From positions 1 to 33,483 of the forward strand of contig NZ_SMJW01000070.1 in the NCBI RefSeq assembly GCF_004348335.1: a DNA stretch of 33,483 nucleotides, given 5' to 3'. Both the position numbers and the translations under genes were made by a program. Below, piece after piece: positions 7,974 through 16,395 of the stretch. Source of the DNA: Actinomadura bangladeshensis. Lineage in GTDB: Bacteria; Actinomycetota; Actinomycetes; Streptosporangiales; Streptosporangiaceae. The notes below the pieces were generated by a model that was not told the DNA's origin, ran no database searches, and was given only the letters and a program-made list of their open reading frames with translations. Numbering within the stretch: position 1 is the stretch's first letter; each line of letters opens with the position of its first letter.

Positions 7974-8696
7974 TCACCTGGGCGAAGGGTCCTCCGCGGG
8001 AACGGCGCAGGCGTCGTCGGTGCAGGCGGCGGCGTCGTCGCCGATCGTGGTCAGCGCGGGGTTCGCCTCCGCCCACGCCTTGTCGAGGACCTGCGCGAAC
8101 GTCTCGGCCGGCTGGGCGCCCGAGACGCCGTAGCGGCGGTCGACGACGAAGAACGGGACGCCGGTCGCGCCGATGTCGCGCGCCGCGCGCTGCTCGGCGT
8201 CGACGTCCGAGGCGAACCGGTCGGACGCGAGCACCTCGCGCGCCTCGGCCGCGTCCAGGCCCGCCTCCGCCACGACCTCCACCAGGGAGTCGTGGTCGAA
8301 GACCGAGCGGCGGTCGCTGAAGTGGGCCTTGAAGAGCGCCTCGACGACCGCGTCCTGCACGCCGTGCTCGGCTCCGAGGTGGATCAGCCGGTGCGCGTCC
8401 GCGGTGTTGCCCGCGCGGCCGCCCTCCAGGTGGTACTCCAGACCGACCCCGGCGGCGCGCTGCTCCATCTGCCGGTTCATCTCGACGGCCCGCTCGCGCG
8501 TCATGCCGTACTTCTCCGCCAGCATGTCGGCCACGTCGACCGTCTCCCCGGCGGGGAAGGACGGGTCGAGCTGGAACGACCGGTGCACGACCTCTACGCG
8601 GTCGCGGTGGTCGAACCCCTCCAGCGCCTTCTCGAACTGCCGCTTCCCGATGTAGCACCAGGGGCAGATGACGTCGGACCAGATCTCAACTCGCAC
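7974..8696 (-). CDS. DsbA-family oxidoreductase, FrnE type
   Basis: This 240-residue thioredoxin-fold protein has the active-site motif C11-P-W-C14, the helical insert of the DsbA/FrnE family and the cis-proline segment GATGVPFF. There is no signal peptide, so it acts in the cytosol as a disulfide oxidoreductase or isomerase. A second cysteine pair, C225-TDDA-C230, sits at the C terminus. The same CX4C spacing is known in Deinococcus radiodurans FrnE, where it cooperates with the CX2C site. GTG 8696 is chosen because AAGGG lies 8 bases upstream and it leaves only the usual few residues before the first strand. It lies 58 bp after pheA on the same strand. Confidence 0.9.
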   Translation of the reverse strand: MRVEIWSDVICPWCYIGKRQFEKALEGFDHRDRVEVVHRSFQLDPSFPAGETVDVADMLAEKYGMTRERAVEMNRQMEQRAAGVGLEYHLEGGRAGNTADAHRLIHLGAEHGVQDAVVEALFKAHFSDRRSVFDHDSLVEVVAEAGLDAAEAREVLASDRFASDVDAEQRAARDIGATGVPFFVVDRRYGVSGAQPAETFAQVLDKAWAEANPALTTIGDDAAACTDDACAVPAEDPSPR

Positions 8697-8754
8697 GGGG
8701 GCACCCTTCTCTTCGGCGTCACCCGCATGCAACACGCGCCGGTCCGGTTCTGTT

Positions 8755-9696
8755 TCAGGACGGGCGGCCGGTCCGGATCGAGGCCAGCCAGGAGGCGGCC
8801 TCGGTGAAGTCGGTGTCGCGGGTGCCGCGGCGGATGTCCGGCCGGACGCGGTCGGCGCGCGCGTAGGAGCCGACGAAGCGGACGTCGGCGCAGACGCGGC
8901 GCAGGCCCATCATGGCCTCGCCGACGCGGGCGTCGGAGACGTGGCCCTCGAAGTCCATCCAGAACAGGTAGGAGCCGAGGCCGGCGCCGGTGGGGCGCGA
9001 CTGGATCAGCGTCAGGTTGATGCCGCGCACGGAGAACTCGGTGAGGATCTCCAGCAGGGCGCCCGGGTGGTCCTCGCCGATGAACGCGACGACGGTCGTC
9101 TTGTCGGTGCCGGTGGGGGCGGGCGGCGGGCCGGGGCGGTGCAGGACGACGAAGCGGGTCACGGCGTCGGCGACGTCGTGGATGTCCTCGGCGAGGACGG
9201 ACAGCCCGTAGCGGGCGGCGGCGAACGAGCCGGCGAGCGCGGCGTCGTAGTGGCCGTCGGCGACGTGCTGGGCGGCCTCCGCGTTGGAGGTGGCGGCGCG
9301 CCACTCGGCGTGCGGGACGTTCTCCAGCAGCCAGCGGCGGCACTGCGGCTGCGCGATCGGGTGGGACGCGACGGTCTTGATGTCGTCCAGCGCCGTGCCG
9401 GGGCGGACGAGCAGCGCGAACGACACCGGCAGAGTGATCTCGCCGACGATCTGCAGGGGCTCGCCGGTGGCCAGCTCGTCCAGCGTGGTGGGGACCGAGC
9501 CCTCGACCGAGTTCTCCAGCGCGACGACGGCCGTGTCGGCGTCGCCGTTGCGGAGGGCCTCCAGGACGGCCGGGACGGTCGCGCACGGGACCTGCTCGGC
9601 CTCGGCCGCTCCCGGGAGGGTCAGCAGCGCGGCCTCGGTGAACGTGCCCTGCGGACCCAGGTAGGCGTAGCGCGCTGGCCTGTCGTCTGCGGTCAC
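8755..9696 (-). CDS. pheA: prephenate dehydratase
   Basis: The enzyme converts prephenate to phenylpyruvate in phenylalanine synthesis. This 313-residue monofunctional form has the catalytic PDT domain first: YLGPQGTFTEAA, ENSVEGSVPTTLD and VTRFVVL, whose Thr-Arg-Phe is the conserved catalytic motif. A C-terminal ACT domain follows, with GALLEIL and LTLIQSRP. The family form of this last motif is ESRP, so the feedback site for Phe is present but has Gln-Ser-Arg-Pro. No chorismate mutase domain is fused. The start is GTG 9696 with a GGGGGA ribosome site. No phenylalanine leader peptide is visible in the 82-bp gap upstream. Confidence 0.95.
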   Translation of the reverse strand: MTADDRPARYAYLGPQGTFTEAALLTLPGAAEAEQVPCATVPAVLEALRNGDADTAVVALENSVEGSVPTTLDELATGEPLQIVGEITLPVSFALLVRPGTALDDIKTVASHPIAQPQCRRWLLENVPHAEWRAATSNAEAAQHVADGHYDAALAGSFAAARYGLSVLAEDIHDVADAVTRFVVLHRPGPPPAPTGTDKTTVVAFIGEDHPGALLEILTEFSVRGINLTLIQSRPTGAGLGSYLFWMDFEGHVSDARVGEAMMGLRRVCADVRFVGSYARADRVRPDIRRGTRDTDFTEAASWLASIRTGRPS

Positions 9697-9778
9697 GAGA
9701 GTCCCCCGGGGCGAGTGGTGTGTGGAAACACGCCGAGTTTACTTCCCGGCGGGTAAAGCCCGTGCTCCCCGTGCGGCG

Positions 9779-10234
9779 TCAGGCGCGGGCGGAGGTGCGG
9801 TCGCCGCTGCCGAAGTCGGCGAGCGGGTCGTCCAGCGACACGACCGGGCCCTTGCCGAGCCGGGCCGCGCGCAGCGCGTGGCTCTCCTCGGGGGAGAGCC
9901 TCTCGACCGGGTGCCCGGCCTGGACGGACTTGGCGTACGTCCGGGTCTCGGTGCGCCCGTTGATGGAGCTGACGACGACGCCGTCCCCGACCGCGTTGAT
10001 CAGGGCGAGGGAGAAGGACCGGTGCCCGGACATCTCCTTCAGCGCGTCGTAGTGGACGATGGCGAGGTCGCGCAGCGCGCGCTCGTCCGCCGCTCCGCTG
10101 GCGACCTGGAGCTGGCGCCTGAGCATTTCCCCGCACTCGTCGACGACCTGGTTCACCCGGTTGTGCGCGACCACCGCGATGGACAGCCCCGCAACACCGG
10201 CGACCAGGCCCGCTACGGCCACCGCGACTAGCAT
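9779..10234 (-). CDS. DUF4446 family protein, single N-terminal membrane helix
   Basis: This 151-residue protein has one membrane helix at residues 2-24. A soluble domain follows with the family blocks ALRDLAIVHYDALKEMSG, FSLALINAVGDGVV and SSINGRTETRTYAKSV, and SPEE close to the end. This is DUF4446, common in Actinobacteria and Firmicutes, with no known function. ATG 10234 shares its A with the TGA stop of the upstream GT87 gene (TGATG), and GTG 10237 directly precedes it. Translation is therefore probably coupled. The longer open frame to 10483 reads antisense to the GT87 gene and is not credible. Confidence 0.85.
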   Translation of the reverse strand: MLVAVAVAGLVAGVAGLSIAVVAHNRVNQVVDECGEMLRRQLQVASGAADERALRDLAIVHYDALKEMSGHRSFSLALINAVGDGVVVSSINGRTETRTYAKSVQAGHPVERLSPEESHALRAARLGKGPVVSLDDPLADFGSGDRTSARA

Positions 10235-11538
10235 CACGGGGCGAGCGTACCCACCTCGGCCTTCGGTTGCGAAGGATCCCCCTGATCCACGTCCGGTTTC
10301 ACCCTTCTGACCAGCCAGGTGCCGAGCAGCGCCATGGCCGCGAGCGCGGCGAGGCCGAACGAGTCGCGCAGGACCTGACCGCCGAATTCCGCCAGTGCGG
10401 AGTGCTCCGGGCCGATCCAGTTCCGTCCCCACCACGGCAGCGGCCACAGGAAGAGGAACCAGGTGCCGGCCGCGAGCAGACATCTTCGCGTGTCCCGCCC
10501 GTCACCGGCCAAAGCCCCGATGACCGCGATCATCCAGACAAGGTGGTGAATCCATCCCACAGGGGACAGCACGACCGACAGCAGCCCGACGATCGCGACG
10601 GCCCCGAGCAGCAGGCCGGACGCGGCCGTCCCGGTGAGTTCGTCGGCGGCCAGGGTGACGCGGCGCGCCCACCGGAAACCGGCGTACGCGACGATCAGGG
10701 CGAGGACGAGCCACACCAGCGTCCGCACCGGGCCCTCGTCGAAGATCCGCGCGACGATCCCGTTGATCGCCTGGTTGGTGGTGCCGTCGACGGCGCCCGT
10801 CCGGTCGCCGCCCTGCAGCAGCGCGCCGAACCAGTAGGCGGACGAGTCGGCCGGCAGCAGCGCGAACCCGGCAAGGGTCGCGGCGGCGGCGGTGAGCACC
10901 GCGTTGACCAGCGCGTCCCGCCGCCCGGTGAGCAGGAAGTAGATGAGGAAGACGCCCGGCACCAGTTTGATCGCGACGGCGAGGCCGATGAGCGCGCCGC
11001 GCGGCCAGCGGGGCGTGCGGGCGCAGCAGTCGGCGAGGCACATGGCCAGCAGGAACAGCCCGACCTGCCCGAAGCGGACCTGGTCGCGGACGGGGTCGAG
11101 CCACGCCATCGCGGCGAACAGCACGCCGGCGGTGAGCGGCGCCCAGCGCCCGGTCCGGCGGATGAGGTCGCGGAAGGCGTACCAGACCACGATCGCCAGC
11201 GCGACGTAGATCAGCACGACCCACGTCCACTGCGCGGCCCGCCAGGGCAGCAGCGTGAACGGGACGGCGAGCGCGGCGGCGAACGGCGGGTAGGTGAACG
11301 GCAGCAGTTGCGGCGGCTGCGTGAGGAAGTCGTACAGTGGCGCCCCGCGCAGCACCGCGAGGCCGCCCTCCCGGTACACCTCGAGGTCGACGAGGCGCTG
11401 GTCGGGCGGGTTGCCGAGCCACCGGGTGACGATCGGCACGACCGCGAGCACGGCGACGGCGGCCCCCGCGCACACGAGCAGCCAGTGCAGGCGTCCGCCC
11501 CGGGCCGCACCGGCCCGCCGCGCCATCGATCCGTCCAC
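10234..11538 (-). CDS. GT87-like membrane mannosyltransferase (DUF2029)
   Basis: This 434-residue polytopic protein of the GT-C superfamily resembles the polyprenol-phosphomannose-dependent alpha-1,2-mannosyltransferases (DUF2029/GT87). The first extracellular loop carries VDLEVYREGG and then YDFLTQPPQLLPFTYPPF, which fits the acidic-residue and Y-PP pattern of the family. About ten hydrophobic helices follow, with LSPVGWIHHLVW near the C-terminal third. It would use a lipid-linked sugar on the outer face of the membrane. GTG 11538 is chosen because TATCCT lies 6 bases upstream. ATG 11526 is also possible. It overlaps the DUF4446 start and is divergent from the next gene. Confidence 0.85.
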   Translation of the reverse strand: MDGSMARRAGAARGGRLHWLLVCAGAAVAVLAVVPIVTRWLGNPPDQRLVDLEVYREGGLAVLRGAPLYDFLTQPPQLLPFTYPPFAAALAVPFTLLPWRAAQWTWVVLIYVALAIVVWYAFRDLIRRTGRWAPLTAGVLFAAMAWLDPVRDQVRFGQVGLFLLAMCLADCCARTPRWPRGALIGLAVAIKLVPGVFLIYFLLTGRRDALVNAVLTAAAATLAGFALLPADSSAYWFGALLQGGDRTGAVDGTTNQAINGIVARIFDEGPVRTLVWLVLALIVAYAGFRWARRVTLAADELTGTAASGLLLGAVAIVGLLSVVLSPVGWIHHLVWMIAVIGALAGDGRDTRRCLLAAGTWFLFLWPLPWWGRNWIGPEHSALAEFGGQVLRDSFGLAALAAMALLGTWLVRRVKPDVDQGDPSQPKAEVGTLAP

Positions 11539-11544
11539 AGCCGC

Positions 11545-11550
11545 AGGATA
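11545..11550 (-). promoter_or_regulatory. -10 box (TATCCT) for the leaderless GT87-like gene
   Basis: On the minus strand TATCCT lies 6 bases before GTG 11538. It is one half of a compact divergent promoter pair in a 53-bp gap. Confidence 0.55.
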
Positions 11551-11578
11551 TGGCCCCTGCACAGTGGTGGGCCTCTTG

Positions 11579-11584
11579 TAGCCT
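11579..11584 (+). promoter_or_regulatory. -10 box (TAGCCT) for the leaderless membrane phosphatase-like gene
   Basis: TAGCCT lies 7 bases before ATG 11592, and no Shine-Dalgarno sequence is present. It is the other half of the divergent promoter pair. Confidence 0.5.
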
Positions 11585-11591
11585 GATCGCC

Positions 11592-13832
11592 ATGATGCCC
11601 CGGGGAACGAAGATCGTCGTGTTCCTCGCGACCCTCGCCGCGGCGCTGACCGGGATCCTCGGCTGGGCCCCCGCGCACGCGGCCGCCCCCGCGGACGCCC
11701 GGACGGCCGGCACGGCCGCCACCGGTCGCGTGGTGATCGTCGGGGTGCCGGGGCTGATGTGGAGCGACATCACCCGGCAGGGCACCCCCGCGCTGTGGGA
11801 CCTGACGGCCGGCGGGGCGGCGGCGGGCCTCAGCGTCCGGACGACCCGCGTCAACACCTGCCCCACCGACGGCTGGCTGTCGGTGTCGGCGGGGCAGCGG
11901 TCGCGGCTGCCGCACGGCGACTGCGCGCTGCCGGCCGCGCCGATCCTGCCCGGCCAGGACTCCCCCACCGGCCCGCCGCCGGCGGGCGGCGCGATCGCCG
12001 CCGGCTGGCCGGCCATCAAGAGCGACAACGCGGGCACCAACTACCACGCCGAGATCGGGCTGCTCGGCGACGCCGTGCAGAAGGCGGGCGGCTGCACGCT
12101 GGCGGTCGGCCCCGGCGCGGTGTTCGGCGTCGGCAACGGCGGCGGCCGGGTGGACCGCTACGTCGCCTCCCCCGACAAGGTCACCGCCGCCGACTGGGCG
12201 CGCTGCCCGCTCGCGGCGGTCGACGTGGACGACCTGTTCCGCGCCTACATCGACGCGGGCGTCGACCCGCACGGCGAGCAGGTCCCGCTGTCGGACGACA
12301 AGCGCGCCGCCGCGGCGGCCGCCGCCGACCGCCGGGTCGCGCAGGTCGCCAGGGGCGTCCCGCAGGGCACGGCCATCCTGCTGGCGGGGCTGTCGGACAT
12401 CGGCACCGTCCCGCACCTGCGCGTCGCCATCGCGGCGGGCGAGGGGTACGAGCCGGGCTTCATGACCTCCAGCGCCACCCGGCAGGAGGGCCTGGTCACG
12501 CTCACCGACATCACCGCGACCGCGCTGAAGCTGCTCGGGCTGCCGCAGCCGAAGCAGGCGGTCGGGTCGGTGTGGAAGGCGCAGCCGTCGAAGGCGTCCG
12601 CGGTGGAGCGGGTCGACGCGCTCGTGGACGAGGACGTCGCCGCGCAGGCGATCCGGAGCGTCCAGACGTCGTTCTACTGGGTGCTGTTCGCGACGCAGCT
12701 CGTCCTGTACGGGATCGCGGTGGTCGCGCTGCGGCGCCTCGGCGGCGACCGCCGGTCGCGGGCGCGGATACTGGGCGGCACCCGCGTGATAGCGCTGCTG
12801 GGCGGGGCGGCGCCGGGCGCGTCGTTCCTCGCCGGGCTGCTGCCGTGGTGGCGGGCCGAGCATCCGACGCCCGTCCTGATCTGCACGGTGCTGGGCTTCG
12901 CCGGGCTGCTGACGGGCGTGGCGCTCGCCGGCCCGTGGCGCCGCTCGGTGGTCGTCCCCGGCCTGGCGATCACCGGGGTGACGACCGCCGTCCTCGCGCT
13001 GGACGTGATGACGGGCTCCAACCTCCAGCTCAACACCCTGATGGGGTACACGGCGCTGGTCGCGGGCCGGTTCTACGGCTTCGGCAACCAGGCGTTCTCG
13101 CTGTTCGCGGTCGCCGCGATCCTGACGGCGGCGTGGCTGACCGAGTGGCCGCTGCGGCGGGGCCGCAAGGCGGTCGCGGTCGGGATCGTCGCCGTGATCG
13201 GGGTGTTCGCCGTCCTGGTGGACGGGCTGCCCGCGTTCGGCAGCGACTTCGGCGGCGTGCTCGCGATCGTCCCGGCGTTCGCGATGCTGGGCCTGATGGT
13301 CGCCGGGCAGCGGGTCTCGGCGCCGCGCCTCGGGATCTTCTTCGCGGCGGGCGCCGCGATCGTGCTGTTCATCTCCTACCTGAACGCGCGGAGCGCCAAC
13401 CCGACGCACCTCGGCCGCTTCTGGCAGGACCTCATGGACGGGGACGCCTGGGGCATCGTCACCCGCAAGTTCAACGCGATGCTGAACAGCCTCGGGTACT
13501 GGCCGTACACGCTCGCGGTCGCCGCCGCCGTCGTGTTCCTGTTCTTCGTGCTGGCGCGGCCGACGCGGTGGCGGGTGTCGCTGCTGCAGGGCGCCTACAA
13601 GCACAGCCTGTCGATGCGCCCGGCGCTGATCTGCGCGCTGGCCGTCGGCGTCATCGGCACGCTGGTGAACGACTCCGGCGTGGTGATCCTGTCGGTGGCG
13701 TTCAGCCTGGCGACCCCGCTGATGCTCGCGGCCGGGCTGCGGTCGCTGGAGATCGACCTGAGGAACGCAGACACGCCGCCACCAGCGCCGTCAGAATCGC
13801 GAGGAGCGTCCACGGGATCACCGTCGGCCTGA
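11592..13832 (+). CDS. membrane protein with alkaline-phosphatase-like extracellular domain
   Basis: This 746-residue protein has an N-terminal signal/anchor segment (first 35 residues, ending near AHAA). An extracytoplasmic domain of about 330 residues follows. It opens VVIVGVPGLMWSDI and continues with NTCPTDGWLSVSAG, a layout like the alkaline phosphatase/sulfatase superfamily, where the Thr would take the nucleophile position. A full set of metal ligands cannot be confirmed by eye. The last 350 residues are eight to nine membrane helices, including the loop MGYTALVAGRFYGFGNQ, which is strongly conserved in actinobacterial relatives as I remember them. It sits among glycosyltransferase genes, so a role in envelope glycan or lipid-carrier processing is plausible. 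The 3' end overlaps the convergent mannosyltransferase gene by 131 bp. ATG 11595 is an alternative start. Confidence 0.8.
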   Translation: MMPRGTKIVVFLATLAAALTGILGWAPAHAAAPADARTAGTAATGRVVIVGVPGLMWSDITRQGTPALWDLTAGGAAAGLSVRTTRVNTCPTDGWLSVSAGQRSRLPHGDCALPAAPILPGQDSPTGPPPAGGAIAAGWPAIKSDNAGTNYHAEIGLLGDAVQKAGGCTLAVGPGAVFGVGNGGGRVDRYVASPDKVTAADWARCPLAAVDVDDLFRAYIDAGVDPHGEQVPLSDDKRAAAAAAADRRVAQVARGVPQGTAILLAGLSDIGTVPHLRVAIAAGEGYEPGFMTSSATRQEGLVTLTDITATALKLLGLPQPKQAVGSVWKAQPSKASAVERVDALVDEDVAAQAIRSVQTSFYWVLFATQLVLYGIAVVALRRLGGDRRSRARILGGTRVIALLGGAAPGASFLAGLLPWWRAEHPTPVLICTVLGFAGLLTGVALAGPWRRSVVVPGLAITGVTTAVLALDVMTGSNLQLNTLMGYTALVAGRFYGFGNQAFSLFAVAAILTAAWLTEWPLRRGRKAVAVGIVAVIGVFAVLVDGLPAFGSDFGGVLAIVPAFAMLGLMVAGQRVSAPRLGIFFAAGAAIVLFISYLNARSANPTHLGRFWQDLMDGDAWGIVTRKFNAMLNSLGYWPYTLAVAAAVVFLFFVLARPTRWRVSLLQGAYKHSLSMRPALICALAVGVIGTLVNDSGVVILSVAFSLATPLMLAAGLRSLEIDLRNADTPPPAPSESRGASTGSPSA

Positions 13833-15174
13833 CGACGGTGAACAGCCACTCCAGGTCGTCCGGCAGCCGGATGCGGGCGGGGGCGCGGGCCGGCAGGTAG
13901 GCGAGGCTGAGCGCGGCGGTGTGGGCGAGCAGGATCCAGTCGATCCGGGTCCAGGGCAGCAGCGCCAGCAGCGCCCAGCCGAACCCGTCGTACCAGGGCA
14001 GCGCGTACGGGGCGACGAGCAGCCAGGCGAGGACGATCGCGGCGGCGAAGCGCCGCTGCTCCCGCCCCTCCTCGCCCGGCAGCGCCCGGACGAGCAGCAG
14101 GAACAGCACCAGCCCGAGAACCATCGCGCCCGTCTTGATGACGTCGCGCTGCGAGCCCTTGCCGAGCGACTCGTCCAGCAGGTGCCAGGGGGTCGCGAAC
14201 GACACCATGTTGCTCGCCTCGCGGACCTGGTCGAGCGCGTGCGGCCCGGCGAGCGCGTAGGACGCCGCCGTGACGGCCGCACCCCCGGCGGCCAGGGCGG
14301 CGAGGCGCCCGAGCGACCGCCATCTCCGCTCGCGGAGCAGCGCCAGGGCGGGCCCGCCGGCGACCAGGGCGGCCGGCAGCTTGATCGCGGCGCCGGCACC
14401 GGCGAGGGCGCCGGCGGCCAGGGCGCGCACCCATCCGGCGTGCCGCCCGAACACGGCGAGCGCGGCGACCATGGGGGCGATCGCGAGGACGTCGTTGTGC
14501 GCGCCGGCGATCAGGTGGAACAGCACGAGCGGGTTGCACGTCCACAGCAGCGCGGTGCGGAGCCGCCGCTCCTCGGTCCCGGACGTCCGGTAGAGGAGCA
14601 GCGCCGTCACCGCGAACGCGAGCACGTTCGCCACGGACATGACGAACACGGTCAGCCGGACGGAGTCGTCGCCGATCCACGCGGCGAGCGCCTGCTCGCC
14701 GGTCGCGATCGGCCCGTACACCGACGGCGTCGTCCGCCACTCCTCGGGCGCCCCGGCGACCGGGTCCCGGGACAGGTCGTCGGCGCTGGTCACATACGGG
14801 TCGTGGCCCGTCGCGGCCATCCGCCCGTAGGAGGCGTAGTTCAGATGGTCGGTGGACCCGATCGGCGGCATGAACATGAACGCGGCCGCCGCCAGCAGAC
14901 CGGCGATCACCAGCGGCCGCGCCGGGACCCGCCAGCCCTTGCGGACGGCGGCGAAGCACAGCGCGAGCCCGGCGGTGCTCGCGGCGATACCCGCGACCAC
15001 CAGCCCGATCACCAGGTACGGCGACGGATGGACGACCAGCGAGTACGGCGGCTGGCCCCGGGAGCCCTCCAGATCCGGCTCGAACACCGACGGGCCCAGC
15101 AGGGCGGTGCCGAGGAAGCAGGCGATGCCGACCCCGACGCCCCACAGCCCGCCCGTCCCGAGACGACGGGTCAC
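13702..15174 (-). CDS. MptB-like polyprenol-phosphomannose-dependent alpha-1,6-mannosyltransferase
   Basis: This 490-residue membrane protein of the GT-C superfamily has about a dozen hydrophobic helices. The first large outer loop holds STDHLNYASYGRMAATGHDPY, which fits the MptA/MptB pattern of an acidic residue followed by Y..YG. NPLVLFHLIAGAHND and PWYDGFGWALLAL are further family-like blocks. These enzymes extend mannan chains using polyprenyl-phosphomannose. Start GTG 15174 overlaps the GT2 stop as GTGA, so the two are translationally coupled. The final helix lies at about residues 448-468. The last 131 bases (13702-13832) are also coding on the opposite strand. The sugar and acceptor are inferred only. 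Confidence 0.85.
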   Translation of the reverse strand: MTRRLGTGGLWGVGVGIACFLGTALLGPSVFEPDLEGSRGQPPYSLVVHPSPYLVIGLVVAGIAASTAGLALCFAAVRKGWRVPARPLVIAGLLAAAAFMFMPPIGSTDHLNYASYGRMAATGHDPYVTSADDLSRDPVAGAPEEWRTTPSVYGPIATGEQALAAWIGDDSVRLTVFVMSVANVLAFAVTALLLYRTSGTEERRLRTALLWTCNPLVLFHLIAGAHNDVLAIAPMVAALAVFGRHAGWVRALAAGALAGAGAAIKLPAALVAGGPALALLRERRWRSLGRLAALAAGGAAVTAASYALAGPHALDQVREASNMVSFATPWHLLDESLGKGSQRDVIKTGAMVLGLVLFLLLVRALPGEEGREQRRFAAAIVLAWLLVAPYALPWYDGFGWALLALLPWTRIDWILLAHTAALSLAYLPARAPARIRLPDDLEWLFTVVRPTVIPWTLLAILTALVAACLRSSGRSPATAARPRASAGSPG

Positions 15175-15902
15175 GGGCGGCTGCCGCGGATCCGGCCGAG
15201 TCGCCGCGCCACCGCCGGCTCGCGGACGGCGAGCGCCCGCGCCACGTCCCGGAACTGGCGGCCGCGGTGCAGCTGGGCGCGCCAGTCGGTGCCGGTGGCG
15301 CGGTGCGCGAGCGGCACCTCCACCTCCCGCACCCGGAACCCCCGGCGCAGCAGATCGATGGTGAGCGCCGTCTCCACCCCGAACCCGGCGGCGAGCGGCA
15401 GCGCCGCGTCGAACGCGGCGCGGGTGAGGCAGCGCTGCCCGTTGAGCGGGGCGTCCGGCTCCCAGCCGGTCGCGCGGCGGATGCCCTCGCGGGACAGCCG
15501 CACCACGAACCCGTGCCCGCCGAGCTTCACGGTCGTGGTGAACACCGCGATCGTCATGTCGGCGTCGCCGGCCCGGACGGGCTGCACGAGCGGCGCGGCC
15601 TCGCGCGCGGTCTCGGCGAGGTCGGCGTCGAGGAACAGCAGGTGGCGGGGCTGGTCGCGGCCGTCGTCGAGGAGCCGGACCGCCTCGGCGCCGGTCTCCA
15701 TCGCGGCGCCCTTGCCGCGGTTGCGGCTGTGCCGCACGACCTTCGCGCCGGCCTCGCGCGCCACCCGGCCGGTGCCGTCGCAGGAGCCGTCGTCGACCAC
15801 CACGACCAGGTCGGCGCCGGGCAGTTCCTGCGCGGCCTTGACGGTGGCCGCGATGCGGTCGGCTTCGTCCTTGGCCGGGATGATCACCGCTACGTCCTGC
15901 AT
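15171..15902 (-). CDS. glycosyltransferase family 2, polyprenyl-phosphate sugar transferase-like
   Basis: This 243-residue GT-A protein begins VAVIIPAKDEADRIAATVKA and has VVVVDDGSCDGTG for the nucleotide, then the metal-binding motif FLDADLAE (DxD-like). It resembles the dolichyl/polyprenyl-phosphate mannosyl- and glucosyltransferases, although GpgS-type glucosyl-3-phosphoglycerate synthases are a second possibility. There is no C-terminal membrane helix. The coupled downstream MptB-like enzyme needs a polyprenyl-phosphosugar, so this protein may supply that donor; this is inference from position. ATG 15902 has a TANNNT box 7 bases upstream and no Shine-Dalgarno sequence. Confidence 0.88.
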   Translation of the reverse strand: MQDVAVIIPAKDEADRIAATVKAAQELPGADLVVVVDDGSCDGTGRVAREAGAKVVRHSRNRGKGAAMETGAEAVRLLDDGRDQPRHLLFLDADLAETAREAAPLVQPVRAGDADMTIAVFTTTVKLGGHGFVVRLSREGIRRATGWEPDAPLNGQRCLTRAAFDAALPLAAGFGVETALTIDLLRRGFRVREVEVPLAHRATGTDWRAQLHRGRQFRDVARALAVREPAVARRLGRIRGSRP

Positions 15903-15909
15903 ATCCGCG

Positions 15910-15915
15910 ATGGTA
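15910..15915 (-). promoter_or_regulatory. -10 box (TACCAT) for the leaderless GT2 gene
   Basis: On the minus strand TACCAT ends 7 bases before ATG 15902. It would drive the coupled GT2 and MptB-like gene pair. Confidence 0.5.
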
Positions 15916-16046
15916 GTCGGGGACGGGCCCGGACGGGCGTGCGGCGCGGCATGCCGCCGCGAACCGTTACCGGCGCGCCCGCGCGGCGACCCCCGGGGTT
16001 CACCCCGCAGGCCGCCACCCGGTCGGGTGATCCGGCCGCCGGCGGG

Positions 16047-16382
16047 TCAGCCGGCGTCCAGCACCGGGGCCTTCTCCGTGACGGTGAAGACGGTGTCGAG
16101 CCCGGTGACCTGCAGGATCCGCCGGACGGCCGGGCGCGGGGCGGCGAGTTCCAGCGCGCCGCCCTGCTCCTTGAGCCGCTTCATGGCCGACAGCAGGACG
16201 TTCATGCCCGTCGAGTCGCAGAACTCGACGCCGCTCAGGTCGACCACGATGCGGGTGACCTGCTCGCGGAGCAGCCCCGCGAGGGCCGCCTGCAGCCGGG
16301 GTGCGGTGTACAGGTCCAGTTCGCCGGTCGCCGTGACGACGGCGTGACCTCCTTGAGACGCGGTCGAGACGTTTAGCTCCAC
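16047..16382 (-). CDS. STAS-domain anti-sigma factor antagonist
   Basis: This 111-residue protein is a single STAS domain. It starts VELNVSTASQGG and has GELDLYTAP and the switch segment DLSGVEFCDSTGMNVL. Ser57 is the expected site for phosphorylation by a cognate anti-sigma kinase of the RsbW type. When unphosphorylated it should bind that kinase and free a sigma factor. GTG 16382 is preferred because TAGTGT lies exactly 7 bases upstream; GTG 16391 is the alternative. No kinase is adjacent. The nearest HATPase_c_2 protein is at 26410-26946, and pairing with it would be speculation. Confidence 0.92.
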   Translation of the reverse strand: MELNVSTASQGGHAVVTATGELDLYTAPRLQAALAGLLREQVTRIVVDLSGVEFCDSTGMNVLLSAMKRLKEQGGALELAAPRPAVRRILQVTGLDTVFTVTEKAPVLDAG

Positions 16383-16389
16383 GTCCGGC

Positions 16390-16395
16390 ACACTA
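16390..16395 (-). promoter_or_regulatory. -10 box (TAGTGT) for the leaderless STAS gene
   Basis: On the minus strand TAGTGT ends 7 bases before GTG 16382. It decides between the two candidate GTG starts. Confidence 0.55.

Noticed and set aside
9720..9760. Possible phenylalanine leader peptide/attenuator before pheA
   Set aside because: No short frame with Phe codon runs and no paired attenuator stems in the 82-bp gap.
15903..16046. GC-rich near-palindromes such as CGGCATGCCG between the GT2 and STAS genes
   Set aside because: Short stems are expected by chance in this composition; no clear terminator or operator layout.
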